Source: Trachythela sp. YZ-2020 | Lineage: Eukaryota; Cnidaria; Anthozoa; Malacalcyonacea; Clavulariidae | DNA length: 64,000 bases | Direction of reading: 5' to 3' | Assembly: GCA_016169945.1 (NCBI GenBank) | Contig: JADLSH010000113.1 | Span: 2,995,001 to 3,059,000 of the forward strand | Shown: positions 34,413-45,700 of the stretch, piece after piece | Layout: each line of letters starts with the position of its first letter | Numbering within the stretch: position 1 is the first letter of the stretch | The notes under the pieces: model-generated | What the model saw: only the letters and a program-made list of their open reading frames with translations | Database searches by the model: none | What the model was told of the DNA's origin: nothing | Position numbers and translations under genes: made by a program

Positions 34413-36069
34413 GTTGTGTAAATTTGTATCTTTTTGTCTTAATAATCTCTTAATTTTAGCCATTTTAGGCTTCGATTTGCTTCGTTTAGCTTGGCTGCGT
34501 AAAGTTTGTTGTCTTCTATATTGCAGCTGTTTAAAAAAACGTAAATAATCCAACCATATTTAGGCTTCGTGTTCCTTTAATTTACTTACTTTTTCTAATG
34601 GTATTAACTTGACAAACATCGCTTTATAAAATGTGGCAAATTTGTCGTAATTTTGCTCCTGTTAAATTATTCTCTTGTGTTTATAAATACTTTTAAACTG
34701 TAATCGAATATTTCATTTTATATTTAAAACGTAATGATTTAATTTGTCTTAGTTTCGTCTCAAAAAATGCATTAGTTGCAATTTATAGTTTTGCTAAAAG
34801 CTCAAAATCTACACAGTATGTACAGTATGTTGTCGAGTATTATATTTCATTTGTTAATAAAATTAATAAATTGTATATTAAGTGTTTTAATTTAGTTTAA
34901 ATATTTTATAATTTTAGAGATAATGTTCTATATTTATAGGAAGTAATTTCTGCTGGACATTCAGTGAATTGTTAGTTTGTTAGTTTGTTTTTAGCAGTAT
35001 CTAAAATGGATACCAGGCTTTGAAACTGGTATCCAATTTCGAAAGCTAGTACCACAATCTCAGAGGTGAAATGCGCTTGCTCTAGCTGACGACTTGCACC
35101 ACCGAAGCTTAGGCCATAGTTACACCCCTGCCACTTGGACACTGCTGACAGCATGTTAAATCGATAGCCCTGGTATCAGATATTGTGTACATGAAACCGT
35201 AACAAGAGTTGCAGTTATGGTCAGCCAGGAGTTGAATGTACTGTCTCACATGATAAGAAAGTCGCTGTACAGAAGCTGTTGTTTTTAATTAACGAGGTCA
35301 GTGATGCATTTAGAGGTCATCCTGTATAATTATCAACATTTTTACAAGCGTATAAACCGTACACTAGGGGTGGGGGGAGTCTAAAATGTTGATGATAGAT
35401 CCAGCATCATTTAAATTAACCGAGGGTCAACAATTTTGGCGTCCACTTTGGGAGAGAGGGGAGGTTTAAAAGAAGAGTACTCTACATTGTAACAAACCTG
35501 CAGCAGACTTGTACCAAAGCTGTTTCAACAACTTGTTATCAGGATGTGTTCGCACTGCTTGTTCCCAGCTTGTTCACAAGATGTCAACGGCTTGTTGACA
35601 GTTTGCTACAAGGTTGTTGACCCAATAGACTTGTTACAAGTTTTTTCAATAACTTGTTATCATTTTGTAATTCAACAACTTGTTACCAAGTTGTGAGTGA
35701 CAAGCTTGCAGGCCTTAAAAAATCGGTCAGCAGTGCCGTCGGTCAAAATGTCCGGTGTCATTCAGAATGGGTCGGACATTTTTATAATAATGTCCGATGG
35801 CCTTATGTTTAGTTTGGCGCGAAAATGTATTCTTTTAAAATCGTATACTGACGCTAGTAGGTAACCCCCCCCCCCCCCCCATATAGCGGCGGAAATGATT
35901 AGTATTCAGAGTGATTCCTGAGTGAATGCACGATGAATAATAATGAGCGTATATACGCATGGTGAATATTAATGCGTAGCTACTCAGGGGTCGTTGGTTT
36001 TAATCAATATGACGTAATGACATGTTTAGTTATATTTAGTGTGCATTACGTAAATGTACTATACATGCC
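34413..36069. other. Intron or intergenic DNA, nothing coding recognised
   Basis: Searched by eye for the third tomosyn exon without success. Contains the CAACTTGTT-rich repeat at 35530-35710 and a 15-base C run at about 35866-35880. Confidence 0.45.
35530..35710. repeat. Degenerate ACTTGTT/ACAAGTT repeat
   Basis: Many overlapping copies of caacttgtta, cttgttgaca and acaagttg in both orientations. A weaker similar patch is at 20935-20985. It looks like an old imperfect tandem and palindromic repeat family. Confidence 0.65.
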
Positions 36070-36078
36070 TATAAAAAA
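36070..36078 (+). promoter_or_regulatory. TATA box of the compact gene
   Basis: tataaaaaa about 44 bp before the first ATG at 36122, so the 5' UTR would be only about 15-20 bases. Confidence 0.6.
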
Positions 36079-36121
36079 CGCCGCGCTTTTATTCAGTGAT
36101 CATTACTAACTAAGTTTGAAA

Positions 36122-36601
36122 ATGAATTTCTCACAAAATTTCGAGCAGTCAAACTGGGCTAACAGTGTTCATGCAGACGAAGTTTCGTCCGTTGATTATA
36201 AAAAACTTTTCAGTTTGTTAGAGGCTATATATGCAGAGGCTGTTTTTGACGAAGTTTGTAAGCTAAGTAAGGGAAGATGCTGTGGTTGTGAGTACGATCA
36301 CCTAAGTCAACGCCAGCATGACTGTCTTATGTTATCTGAACAGGAGAGATGGCAATCGTATGGCTTGGAGGCCATAGATCGAGTAATCAATAAACGTATG
36401 GTCTGGAGAGAATTTGTCGAAGCTATTAGAGTGATGAAACTACAGTACCATAAAGATGTTCGTGGGCATTTTGAAAGTCTAGAGAGAAGTCCTGATTCAA
36501 CGTTTGTTTATTCATTGATGGACCTTCGTCAAAACACTGAGGATCGTGAGTTTGAGTCTATTTTGAGCTATCTTTCGTATTGGAGAGAGGACAGACTTTG
36601 A
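36122..36601 (+). CDS. Compact intronless gene with CxGCExxHxSQRxH motif
   Basis: A 159-residue open frame, ATG at 36122, starting MNFSQNFEQSNW and ending SYLSYWREDRL. Central motif GRCCGCEYDHLSQRQHDCL has clustered Cys and His that could hold a metal ion. It is followed by LSEQERWQSYGLEA and EFVEAIRVMKLQYH. I do not recognise a named family. A broken paralogue at 48312-48633 (minus) shares the motif and both following blocks, which shows this is a real protein family. TATA box at 36070 and AATAAA abutting the stop give a viral-like or transposon-like compact transcription unit. Function unknown; a mobile-element or endogenised-virus origin is an inference. Confidence 0.75.
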   Translation: MNFSQNFEQSNWANSVHADEVSSVDYKKLFSLLEAIYAEAVFDEVCKLSKGRCCGCEYDHLSQRQHDCLMLSEQERWQSYGLEAIDRVINKRMVWREFVEAIRVMKLQYHKDVRGHFESLERSPDSTFVYSLMDLRQNTEDREFESILSYLSYWREDRL

Positions 36602-36607
36602 AATAAA
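36602..36607 (+). terminator. Poly(A) signal abutting the compact gene
   Basis: AATAAA begins at the base right after the TGA stop, with a further aattatc and, downstream, G/T-rich sequence. Confidence 0.55.
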
Positions 36608-36681
36608 TTATCTTGGAGCGACTTTGGGCGAGATCATTATGACGTCACATTTATTTCCCGCCATATGGCATGAACAGGGGT

Positions 36682-36756
36682 GTGCGTGCAAGAGTTCGTA
36701 CTTAGTGTGCGTGCAAGAGTTCGTACTTAGTATGCGTGCAAGAGTTCGTACTTAGC
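36682..36756 (+). repeat. 25-bp tandem repeat, three copies
   Basis: Unit gtgcgtgcaagagttcgtac followed by ttagt, repeated three times with two base changes. Lies 80 bp after the compact gene. Confidence 0.95.
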
Positions 36757-37135
36757 GTGCGCTTTATTGTGTTAAATGTTAATCCATGTGTTAATTTATG
36801 CATGCAGTTAACCAGCGCGTTATCTTTGGTAATAATATTTTGCTCGAGTTTGCTCGAATATTTTGGCGGAGTTCAAGCTTTTGCTTTAAGGCGAGAAATG
36901 AATTTTGTTTAAAACATAAATTTGTGTATTAGTTTTTGTGTGAATTAGGTTGTTTAGACACTAAGCTGCGTGTTATTTTATGTGTGTGTCTTAGCGATGT
37001 AAATACCATGGGAGCGTGTGTACAAAATGTAAATGAACAACGAAGTTTCGTTCTATATATTTTAGTAATAGTGATGGCTCTTAAAAGAGCCGGGGTTTTG
37101 GTTTTTTTCTTTTCTACCATTCCAAACCGTTCAGG

Positions 37136-37357
37136 TCAACGTTTCTCGTCCATCGGTCCTGTCTTGGTCTCCGGCTGCTGTTGCTGTTGTTGTGGTTGCT
37201 CTTGACGCTGCCGTTTTACTTCGAAACTTATCACCAACGCCATGTCATTCTCAAGAGCATATTCATAGAACTTCTTGTACTTTTCAAACTCATTTTTTCT
37301 CTTGAGTCTATTCTTTTTTTTATCGTTCGGCTTCTTTCTGTCTTTTCTCCATGACAA
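37136..37357 (-). CDS. Lysine-rich, polyglutamine frame, doubtful
   Basis: Minus-strand open frame with a basic start (DKKKNRLKRKNEFEKYKKF) and a run of seven glutamines near its end, closing GPMDEKR. The frame has no ATG at its 5' end; the first ATG leaves only about 35 residues. It sits directly beside the 3' end of the LINE at 37377, which may have cut a larger gene. Could be chance low-complexity sequence. Confidence 0.25.
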   Translation of the reverse strand: MSWRKDRKKPNDKKKNRLKRKNEFEKYKKFYEYALENDMALVISFEVKRQRQEQPQQQQQQPETKTGPMDEKR

Positions 37358-37376
37358 GTGTTAGCCTAAATTCGTG

Positions 37377-40360
37377 TACCAATCAATCAATCAATCAAAT
37401 CGTTTATTAAAATATACATCTTGCAGTCAACATGACTGAATTACATGTATACGATAAAGATACATTTATATAAAATATGTTTGTATGTTAAAGTTAATAT
37501 TAAAACCTAACTATATATTACATTTAAAACACTATATATCTATTAAGAATCATACTTATTTACATAATTTGGTATAAAAGACGTTTTGTAGCGATTAGTG
37601 TTACATTTGGTTATACGAAAAGTTCTATGAGATCGCAAATGATTACATGTGCTATCAGTCCTATCAGGTAACAAACAAGCCAGTTTATGATCGTTGTCCT
37701 GCACCATTTTTCCAAAGAACTTCTTACAGAGAAGTTCGCGTCTGTTATATAATGTTGGAATATTAGCTTCGAGAAGTGCATCATTATAATGTACACCAGG
37801 AAATATGATACGCATTGCTCTTTTTTGGATACGCTGTAATTCCTCAGATAGATAATTTGGAAGAGCAGAATGAAATACTTGGCAGGAATATTCGAGAATC
37901 GATCTCATTATTATGGAATAGAAGCAGACCAAATCTTTTGTGTTCACATCAGCCCGCTTGAGTTGCTTGAGAAGATACATGCGTTTTGCTGCTTTTTTAG
38001 TGATATCAATTATATGGTCATTCCATTTCAAGTCATTTCTTATCGTGAGTCCCAGGATTTTCACTTTTTGAACTCTTTGAACAGGTTGTTCATTAATTCG
38101 AATCACATTAAACGTTGGTTTAGATTTTCTAAAACTTATAATCATTTCCTTACATTTCTTTGGATTTAGCATAAGTTTATTGTCTTTCGACCATTTAGCA
38201 ATATGATTGATTTCATGTTGTAAAGAACTTTCTTGATCCGGTAAGATGAATTCGGAAGTAGTGGTATCATCTGCAAACTTCCACATCAATGATTCATTTT
38301 CGCCAGTAAGTCCGAGATCATTAATCATGGCCAGAAAGAGCCAAGGCCCTAAGCAAGTTCCCTGCGGTACACCTGCGGGCACATATTTATAACTAGAAAG
38401 ACAATGACTGTGAAGCTTAACTCTTTGTTGCCGATCTCGAGGGAAATCAATGAGCCAGTTTATAGTAGAAGATTTAACTCCAAGACTTATAAGTTTGGCA
38501 ATCAATACGTTGTGGTCTATCAAGTCAAAGCCTTTTGAAATCCAAAAATGCAGCACGAACGGTAACCCCGTTTCCATCTGTCATATTCAACCAATGATCG
38601 ATCATTGAGATGAGAGCATGGGTGGTTGATGAATTAGGAATAAAACCAAATTGTTTTTGGTCAATTGATCTTAACAGGACTGGTCTCAAGTCTTTTTCAA
38701 TAACAATCTCCTCTGCTATTTTAGAAAGGCTAGAGGTGAGTGATATTGGTCTTAAATCCCGAACAAAATCTTCAATAGCGGACACTTTAGGCAGAGGTAC
38801 CACATCAGCCAATTTCCACAGTTTTGGAACACAACAGGATTTAAATGATACGTTTAAAATTATGGAGATAGGTAATGCAAGGATATCTGCGTAATCTTTT
38901 AATAGCCAGTTTTCAAGACCATCGGGGCCACCAGATTTTGAGCAACTTATTTTCTTTAATTTCGCTGCAACCTCAAATTCATCGACTGTAGTAATTTGTT
39001 CATTGATATTGTTTCTAACACCTGCATCGGCTGGTAATGGAGAGTAATCATTCATTGCATTAAGGAAAGATTCATTAATTTTTTCACATAACATTTCCTC
39101 ATCAAAATTTAATTCCGGCGATAACATGTCTTTAATGTTCTTTGTGTATGATTTATGATTTCCACAGAGTTGTTTAACCTCCTGCCACCATTTGCTAGGT
39201 TTCACATTTTTAAGGTTTTCAACTTTAGACTTATAATACGATTTACGTATGCGCTTCCTCTCCCTGTTAACTTTATTACGAAAAACTTTGAACAGAGCAT
39301 AATTTCCAGATGCAAAGGCCTTTTGTCTCCGAGAGATCAGTGATTTAAAATGACTAGTAACCCAAGGGCGGTCATTTTGTTGGACATGAGAGTGGGCATG
39401 AGAGTGTTTAATCCATAGTTAATAATATCTGTCATTATTTCCATGTTCTGCTCACATGTAAGGTCGGTGGACAACATACGTGACCATGGAACTTCAGCCA
39501 AAAACTGGCCAAGGCTTGCTTGTTTGCTTTTTCGTTTGTCTCTAACTTTGATTACTTTTGTTTGAGATCCGCCAGATGAAACACGGTCTCTGGGTTTGAC
39601 TTTAATTGTAATATGATCTGATAGACCAAAAGGTGGCGCACTACTGGGAGAGTTGTAAAATTTTTCTAGATTAGAAAAGATCTGATCCAAGATGTTAGTA
39701 CCTCGTGTTGGGAATTTTATCATTGATTTTAATTGAAATAGTTTTGCAGTATGTTTCAATTTCAATTTATTAAAATCGCCAGCAACGATAATCGCACTGT
39801 TTGGGAAAGATGACTCAAAATATTCCAACGAGTTTCTTAGGTAGGAAATCATGCTGTCGTTGTCTTCTCCGGGTGGGTGATAAACTACTCCCACTATGAG
39901 TTGGTTGTATCCTCTAGGTAGACAGCGGGGATGTATAAGGGCCCATAGCACTTCCATACTTTCACTTTGTACATCGATTAACTGTCGACAAAATATTGAT
40001 GATTTTACATATAAGGAGACACCTCCATGTAATTTATGATCCCGATCACGTCTTAGCAATTGATAGTTGGGTATACTAATTGCTTCATTAGGTATTGTTT
40101 CCCTTAACCAAGTCTCTGTAAACATGGCAATATCAATATCTGACGCCAATATAGTTTCCACAATTTCGTCAATTTTTGGTGCCAAAGACATTGTGTTGGA
40201 CAACAACAGAGAAGGCACGAATTCTTTACTTATAGAAACTGCAGCCACTTTGCCCATAACATTTGGTTCCTTTGAAATAGTATTTTGATTAATACTGTTT
40301 GATTTGCAACTCTTGATAAAAACTAAATTGTGAAAAGAGAGACATTCGGGCACCTGACGT
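37377..40360 (-). mobile_element. CR1/Jockey-group LINE, near full coding length
   Basis: Minus-strand element with an endonuclease followed by a reverse transcriptase and a 3' tail of (TTGA)n at 37380-37399. The 5' end is placed near the start of the endonuclease frame; target-site duplications were not resolved. Frame shifts show it is no longer active. Confidence 0.85.
37543..40353 (-). pseudogene. LINE endonuclease-reverse transcriptase, two frameshifts
   Basis: Right to left: APE-type endonuclease (40353-39337) with AMFTETWL, VGVVYHPPG, VAGDFNKL and GLSDHITIKV; RT fingers (39205-38525) with KSGGPDGLENW and LRPISLTSSLSKIAEE; RT palm to tail (38577-37543) with FDLIDHNVL, VPAGVPQGTCLGPWLF and catalytic FADDTT near 38266-38277. 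The three open frames overlap or abut but differ in phase, so there are two frameshifts. The last part contains the conserved LGLTIRNDLKWNDHI and PTLYNRRELLCKKFF stretches of CR1-like elements. Confidence 0.88.
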
Positions 40361-40667
40361 TGTAAAATATATTTATTATTTATACCATAGTCCCATACTG
40401 GTCCAGAGTGTGATTGACGGAATGGCGGAAAGCATCATAGGCCTTGTATGTACGTACTCATTAAATTTCCCTCCGCCCCCGTGTGGTGTCGCACAGAAAG
40501 GTCGCACGCAATGGTTAAGCATTGATTAAGATCGTACGCGAGTGATTTTGCTTCAGCTCACTTTACACTACGTTTACGGGGACCGCTGTTCATGAGGTTT
40601 ATCGTCAAAGGGGAGATAAAGTGAGTTATACGAATACGAAATCGTACTGATTTTAGGGCAAAATATT

Positions 40668-41175
40668 GCGCATTTAGTTCGCATTTTTCTCATGCGTCTT
40701 CGCATTTAGTTCGCATTTTCTCATGCGTCTTCGCATTTAGTTCGCATTTTGCTCATGCGTCTTCGCATTTAGCTCATGCGTCTTCGCATTTTCTCATGCG
40801 TCTTCGCATTAAGGCCCTTTGTCGCCCGATGGCCCGGAACATCTCAGCCTAGCTGACACTTAGTCTTAAGTTCGCATTCTGTTCATGCGTCTTCGCATTA
40901 AGGCCATTGTGGCCCTATGCGCCTTCGCATTTTGCTCGTGCGCCTTCGCATTTAGTTCGCATTTTGCTCATGCGTCTTCGCATTTAGTTCGAATTTTTCT
41001 CATGCGTCTTCGCATTTAGTTCGCACTTTTCTCATGCGTCTTCGCATTTAGTTCGCATTTTGCTCATGCGTCTTCGCATTTAGTTCGCATTTTGCTCATG
41101 CGTCTTCGCATTTAGTTCGCATTTTGCTCATGCGCCTTCGCATTTTGCTTCGCATTCTTCGCATTAAGGCCCAAT
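40668..41175 (+). repeat. Minisatellite arm, left (TTCGCATTTTGCTCATGCGTC)
   Basis: More than a dozen imperfect copies of a roughly 32-bp unit made of catttagttcgcattttgct and catgcgtcttcg, interrupted twice by an aaggccctttg/ggcccgatggcccgga segment. The reverse-complement version is at 47030-47590. Confidence 0.9.
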
Positions 41176-42013
41176 CAGGTCCGATGGCCCGGAATAGCTC
41201 ATACAAGTGTACACTACCAAAACTAATATACATGCGAAGAAATGAGCAGATCGGAAATGAACACCTAATGTGCGAGAGAATTGAAAATTGCCCAGAGATG
41301 AAAGTCATGCGCATGCGTAGTCTGAATGGCGTTCAAACTATAGTTCGCCTGTATTGTCCCACAAGCAAACCGTACGTTTATCGACTATATAACTAGCCAC
41401 TCTTGACTTTCTTTTCATTCCTTGGGAGCGTATAGTAGGCTATGGGTTCGCTCTGAAGAAGTTTTGGTGAAGAAGAAAGAAGTTTTCCTTACGAAGTTTC
41501 GTGTGTTCCTGTTGTTTGTTCCTGATCCTGATCCTGTTCCCGTTTGTTGTCCTGCTGTCTTGCTGTTGGTGTTTCCTGGTCCTGCTGCCTGGTCCTGCTG
41601 CCTGGTCGTGCTTGGTCCTGCCTGGTCCGGCTTGGGCCTTCTTGGTCTGGTTACCTGGCCTGCCGTATCTTCTTGGTCCTTTTTTTCCAAGATTCAACAA
41701 CGTCCCGCGGCAAATAGTCGCTGGGCGGGGTAACCTTGTTTATTTGTACTTTTAAGTGTGTTATTTAGGGGGTTTTGTGTGGTTTCTGGCTGTTCCTGTT
41801 TGAGGGGCCTATTAGGGGGTTACTCTAAGGAAGAGGTCTTTTCCTTTCTTGTTCGTGTTTATTTTGTTTGGGGGAAGGTGATTGGCCGAACCCTAATAGC
41901 CAGGTTCCTCGGTTGTGGGTTTTCTGGGGGTAACGTTTTTTGTATAATTTATCGTGTGGGGTTACCCTATTATTTGATGGAATTTCTTGCTTCGTGTTAA
42001 AATTGTTATAAGC

Positions 42014-43735
42014 ATGAAGATTCCTTTTTCAAATCGATCGGTGGACGTAGAGCTTCCAAATACTCAAGGGCAGGCCAGGGTAACTGTCAAAAGCATAATG
42101 GAAGACTTTCATCGCCAAATGGGAGACAACTTTCCCAAGTTATTCGAGGCTTTTGTCTTACTATCGCCTCGAAAAGTTCGTATTACTTGTCGCAACGCAC
42201 TGAACATGGAGGAAGTGTGCCATCTCGGGCTTACGTTTAGAGATGTTCGTGTCAAGTTCAACCCGGTCAGGACGGCCAAATGGGTAAACATTACGCGCCT
42301 GAGTTATGGTATTCCCAATGAAGCGATCGCTGATGCTTTAAAACCATACGGCACAGTCATTCAGATTAAAATGGACTCCTTTCATGGAGTTTATGTTGGG
42401 GTCCGTAATATCTTGATAGATCTGTCTAAGCCAATTCCTTCGCGGTTGATCATTGCAGCTCATTCCTGCAATTGTTTTTACGTTGGTCAACCTCAAACGT
42501 GCTTCTCGTGCCACCAGACAGGGCATACGACTAAAGATTGCCCTAAAAACACGCATGCTACAGGCAATTTCAACAATGCCGATGGTCCATTGACGAGAGT
42601 AAATCGACCGTCATCCAGTGCAATACCTGATGAAAGCATTGGTGCCCGTGATCTTAGCAACCAGGTTAGGCATACAACTGATGAGGGCCAAAGCAGATTA
42701 ACACCATCAAGAGGTGGTCATCATCCGTCCATTACAGCTAGTAATGCAGATAGCCATAGTCAGGGCTCGCATGCTAGTAATACCAATAATAATCAGGGCA
42801 ATCAGCTGTTAAACGGTTCAGTCATTAACTCTGGTGTTCCTAATGCAGAGGTTAGCCATGATAATACTGTACATAACACCAATGCAGGGGAGGTCACGTC
42901 TACTTTCCCCCTGTCCTCTGCAAAAGTTTCTTCTGCAGCGGTTCTGAAATCATCTTGTAAGGATTCTGACGACTCGAACGATGATGATGAATTTGTCGAT
43001 GTCCTAGAGCACCTTACACCACCAGAACGTGCAGGTGGCCAGCAGCCAGTTCCTATTGTTCTTGGCAAACGCACTAGGGAACCTGATGACTCTGATTTTT
43101 CCGATCCCTCGGAAAAGCGTGTCGATAGAAATAAATCTTCGGATGAGGGAGTCATTGAGGATGACGTTGTCCCTACTTCTGTGCCTCTCCCTCCAAGTCC
43201 TTTGGCTCGTTTTTCCTCCCCTAATATGTTTTCGTCTCTTTGTGACGAAGCTGATCAAACAACCATGGATGACGATGCAAATGGTGTTGTAGCTCCCTCT
43301 GAGAGGGATAAATCTGTACAGAGGAAAGTTCGTACTCGCAAACCGCAACGCAAGAATGCTTTTATTTCTCCTGTGGACGACTCATCCCCTATTCCCTCCA
43401 TTCCTCCTGTGGATGACTCTACACCAATCGCCTCCGAGGTGATTGATACGCCCTCCATCGAAGCTTATGAAGGCGGAGATGAGGAAGATGGTGGTGGTGA
43501 TGAGGCTGATAATCTGGAAACGTCTCTGGCCAACGATAAAGAACACCCTAACACACCCGAACATGGATCTGAACTTAGCGTGGATGGGGACAATGATACT
43601 CGGATTACTCCCTCAACTCAAATTCCACCGAACCTTCCCAGGAAGGAAAATCTTGATTCGGAATCTCAATCTCCGATTGATCCCGTAACCTTTGCTGTCC
43701 CGGTAACGAAGAGGATTGGCGATCCTTCCTTTTAA
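42014..43735 (+). CDS. LINE ORF1 protein with CCHC zinc knuckle
   Basis: 573 residues, ATG at 42014, intact. N-terminal region (SVDVELPNTQGQARV) precedes an RRM-like stretch, a zinc knuckle CFSCHQTGHTTKDC near residues 173-186, then a long Ser/Asn-rich and acidic C-terminus with repeated PPVDDS-type segments. Tx1-like and related LINEs code such RNA-binding ORF1 proteins ahead of ORF2. ORF2 starts 55 bp downstream. The frame is fully open, although ORF2 is broken, which suggests a recent insertion or tolerance of the repeat-rich tail. Confidence 0.8.
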   Translation: MKIPFSNRSVDVELPNTQGQARVTVKSIMEDFHRQMGDNFPKLFEAFVLLSPRKVRITCRNALNMEEVCHLGLTFRDVRVKFNPVRTAKWVNITRLSYGIPNEAIADALKPYGTVIQIKMDSFHGVYVGVRNILIDLSKPIPSRLIIAAHSCNCFYVGQPQTCFSCHQTGHTTKDCPKNTHATGNFNNADGPLTRVNRPSSSAIPDESIGARDLSNQVRHTTDEGQSRLTPSRGGHHPSITASNADSHSQGSHASNTNNNQGNQLLNGSVINSGVPNAEVSHDNTVHNTNAGEVTSTFPLSSAKVSSAAVLKSSCKDSDDSNDDDEFVDVLEHLTPPERAGGQQPVPIVLGKRTREPDDSDFSDPSEKRVDRNKSSDEGVIEDDVVPTSVPLPPSPLARFSSPNMFSSLCDEADQTTMDDDANGVVAPSERDKSVQRKVRTRKPQRKNAFISPVDDSSPIPSIPPVDDSTPIASEVIDTPSIEAYEGGDEEDGGGDEADNLETSLANDKEHPNTPEHGSELSVDGDNDTRITPSTQIPPNLPRKENLDSESQSPIDPVTFAVPVTKRIGDPSF

Positions 43736-43789
43736 CTTCAGTATTTGTTTTAAACTTGTGTCCTAGGTTTGACATTTCTAACAATCGAA

Positions 43790-45060
43790 ATGGGCAAGTT
43801 AACAATTATCACACTCAACTGTCAGGGTCTGCGCACGGCAGATCACAGAGTGACGTTGTTTCAGTGGGCAAATTGCGCTAAAACTGATTTTGTTTGCCTA
43901 CAGGAGACTCATTCAATTTCAGAGAAAGAATTTTCATATCCTGGTTGGATCATGCCACCTCGTCGGGCAGTAATAAGTTTGGTTACAAATGCATTTCTTC
44001 TCCGGGAACCAATCTAAGTTGTGGGGTTGCCATTTTATACAATCCTCGTTATGATGTTGTCAGTTGTTCTCGTGACCAAGATGGCCGGCTTTTGTGCGTG
44101 GAATTTTCAATGGACGGTCATTTGGTACAGTTGGTAAACATATATGCTCCGAATTACGCAAAGTCTGCGTCTGCTTTCTTTGAATCATTATATCAATTGC
44201 TTGATCCAGACACCCAAACAGTGTTGTGCGGCGATTTCAATACTGTGGTGGATCCGATCAAAGACCGTTTTGGATGCAACCCTAACTCACGCTCGGCGTA
44301 AAACTGGTCAGCGACTTTGCATCATTTAATGTCCACGTATGATTTGCACGATGCATGGCGTAAAACTCATCCAAATGCTCAAGAGTACTCTTGGCATCGT
44401 CCCATCGGCAGTCAAGCCTCGCGAATAGACATGTTTTGGCTTTCAGCCTTGTTCTTGTCCTAGGTCATGCGTGTCGAAATCCTTCCCTTTTTCCGCTCCG
44501 ACCATTCCACTGTATATTTGGAGCTTTGTCTTCCGTCCATCACCCATCGTGGTCATGGTGTTTGGAAATTGAATACTCGGCACATTTCAGATGAGTCCTT
44601 TGTTAAACTAATTACGGACTTTTGGTCTGCTTGGAGAGCGTATAAATCTTCTTTTCTGTCGCTTACTGCGTGGTCGGAGGCGGGCAAGGCACGACTAAAA
44701 CAATATATACGTGAATTCTCTAAGAAGCAAGCTGTCAGTCGTCGAAAGCACATTAAATCGTTAGAGCACACCTTATTTCATTTGAACAGACGCCTGCTTA
44801 ATGGTGAAGAGGTCCTTCCAATTATTGACGACGTCAAACATGAACTGGAGGCGGCTCATCGGGATGAAGCGAGAGGAGCCCGTATTCGCGCAAACGTTCA
44901 ATGGGCAGAAGAGGGCGAAGCCTCTACCAAATACTTTTTTGGTTTAGAACGTAAACACGGTCAGCGCAGGGTCTTTACTGCAATTAAGAACATGAACGTT
45001 TCCGACCGCAGTCCCAGCGTCCTTCTAAATGTGATCTTCTTGTTGGTTATGGGAAGAATG
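43790..45060 (+). pseudogene. LINE ORF2 endonuclease and linker, frameshifted
   Basis: Starts MGKLTIITLNCQGLRTADHR with VCLQETHS, then a frameshift near 43960; continues GVAILYNPRYDVV, QLVNIYAPNYAKS and VLCGDFNTVVDP, all APE-endonuclease blocks. A stop follows NPNSRSA, then another frame begins with FFRSDHSTVYLEL (the Ser-Asp-His site) and proceeds through a charged linker to QWAEEGEASTKYFFGLERKHG, characteristic of Tx1/L1 ORF2 before the RT. The RT itself is absent. Confidence 0.8.
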
Positions 45061-45086
45061 TAAAGGTACCTCCCGTATTTCCATGT

Positions 45087-45326
45087 TTGTTGGGAATTAT
45101 TCGCCACCACATTTGGTTAACCAGGAATAAAGCCCGGTTTGATAAGGTGATGCCGCATTACCCTACGGTCCTATCACGTGTCAAGTCCGCCTTACGGTGT
45201 GTGATCCGTGTTCAGCAACGTCATTGTCAGCCGGCCGATTTCCCGGATCTCTGGATGGCAAGTGGTGTTGTTGGCATTGTGTCCGCTGAGGGCATTGTCG
45301 TTTTTGCGGCGGAGTTTCGAGATTAA
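45087..45326 (+). pseudogene. LINE ORF2 C-terminal fragment
   Basis: Open frame reading HHIWLTRNKARFDKVMPHY and RVQQRHCQPADFPDLWMASG, ending AAEFRD. Such an IWL-RNKARF block is found at the far C-terminus of Tx1-like ORF2. It follows the pre-RT linker with almost no gap, so roughly 2 kb of RT-coding sequence has been deleted at about 45030-45080. Confidence 0.65.
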
Positions 45327-45700
45327 TGTGTATTCTAACTGTTTCTCGGAGGCACGGCGGTCGCCTTCATTGGTTGCTACTGCCGGTGTCCTCTGAGACG
45401 TGTTTGTATATATCTCTCTGGGCACGGGAATCGCCTTCATTGGTTGTTGTTGTCGTTGTCCTTTGAGCTGTGTTTGTCATTCTGTGTCTTCATTGGCTCG
45501 GTGGTCGCCTTGGTTGCTACTGCCGTCGTCCTTGAGGTTTGTCTGTTTTGTTTATCTTTCCATATTGGTTCGTACTCTTGTCTGTCAATGTTTTCAGCCT
45601 TTTGGCTGGTGTTTTTTATGTCTGTATTGACTTGTACTCCTGTTGTTTCACTGGTGTCATTTAGCTGTTATGTCATTTGGCTTGTAATGTTTTTTGTTGT

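Larger units (their letters stand above)
41420..45700 (+). mobile_element. Tx1/L1-like LINE with internal deletion
   Basis: Plus-strand element with a long 5' leader (41420-42013), a zinc-knuckle ORF1, an endonuclease-led ORF2 whose reverse transcriptase is missing, a C-terminal fragment and a 3' UTR containing repeated cgccttcattggttg blocks. The ends are approximate. It lies between two oppositely oriented minisatellite arms. Confidence 0.75.

Noticed and set aside
40668..41175. CRISPR-like array
   Set aside because: Units are directly adjacent with no unique spacers of constant length, and the context is a eukaryotic minisatellite.
41415..41755. Overlapping proline/glycine-like frames on both strands
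   Set aside because: Low-complexity cctggtcctg repeats in the LINE leader open several frames at once.
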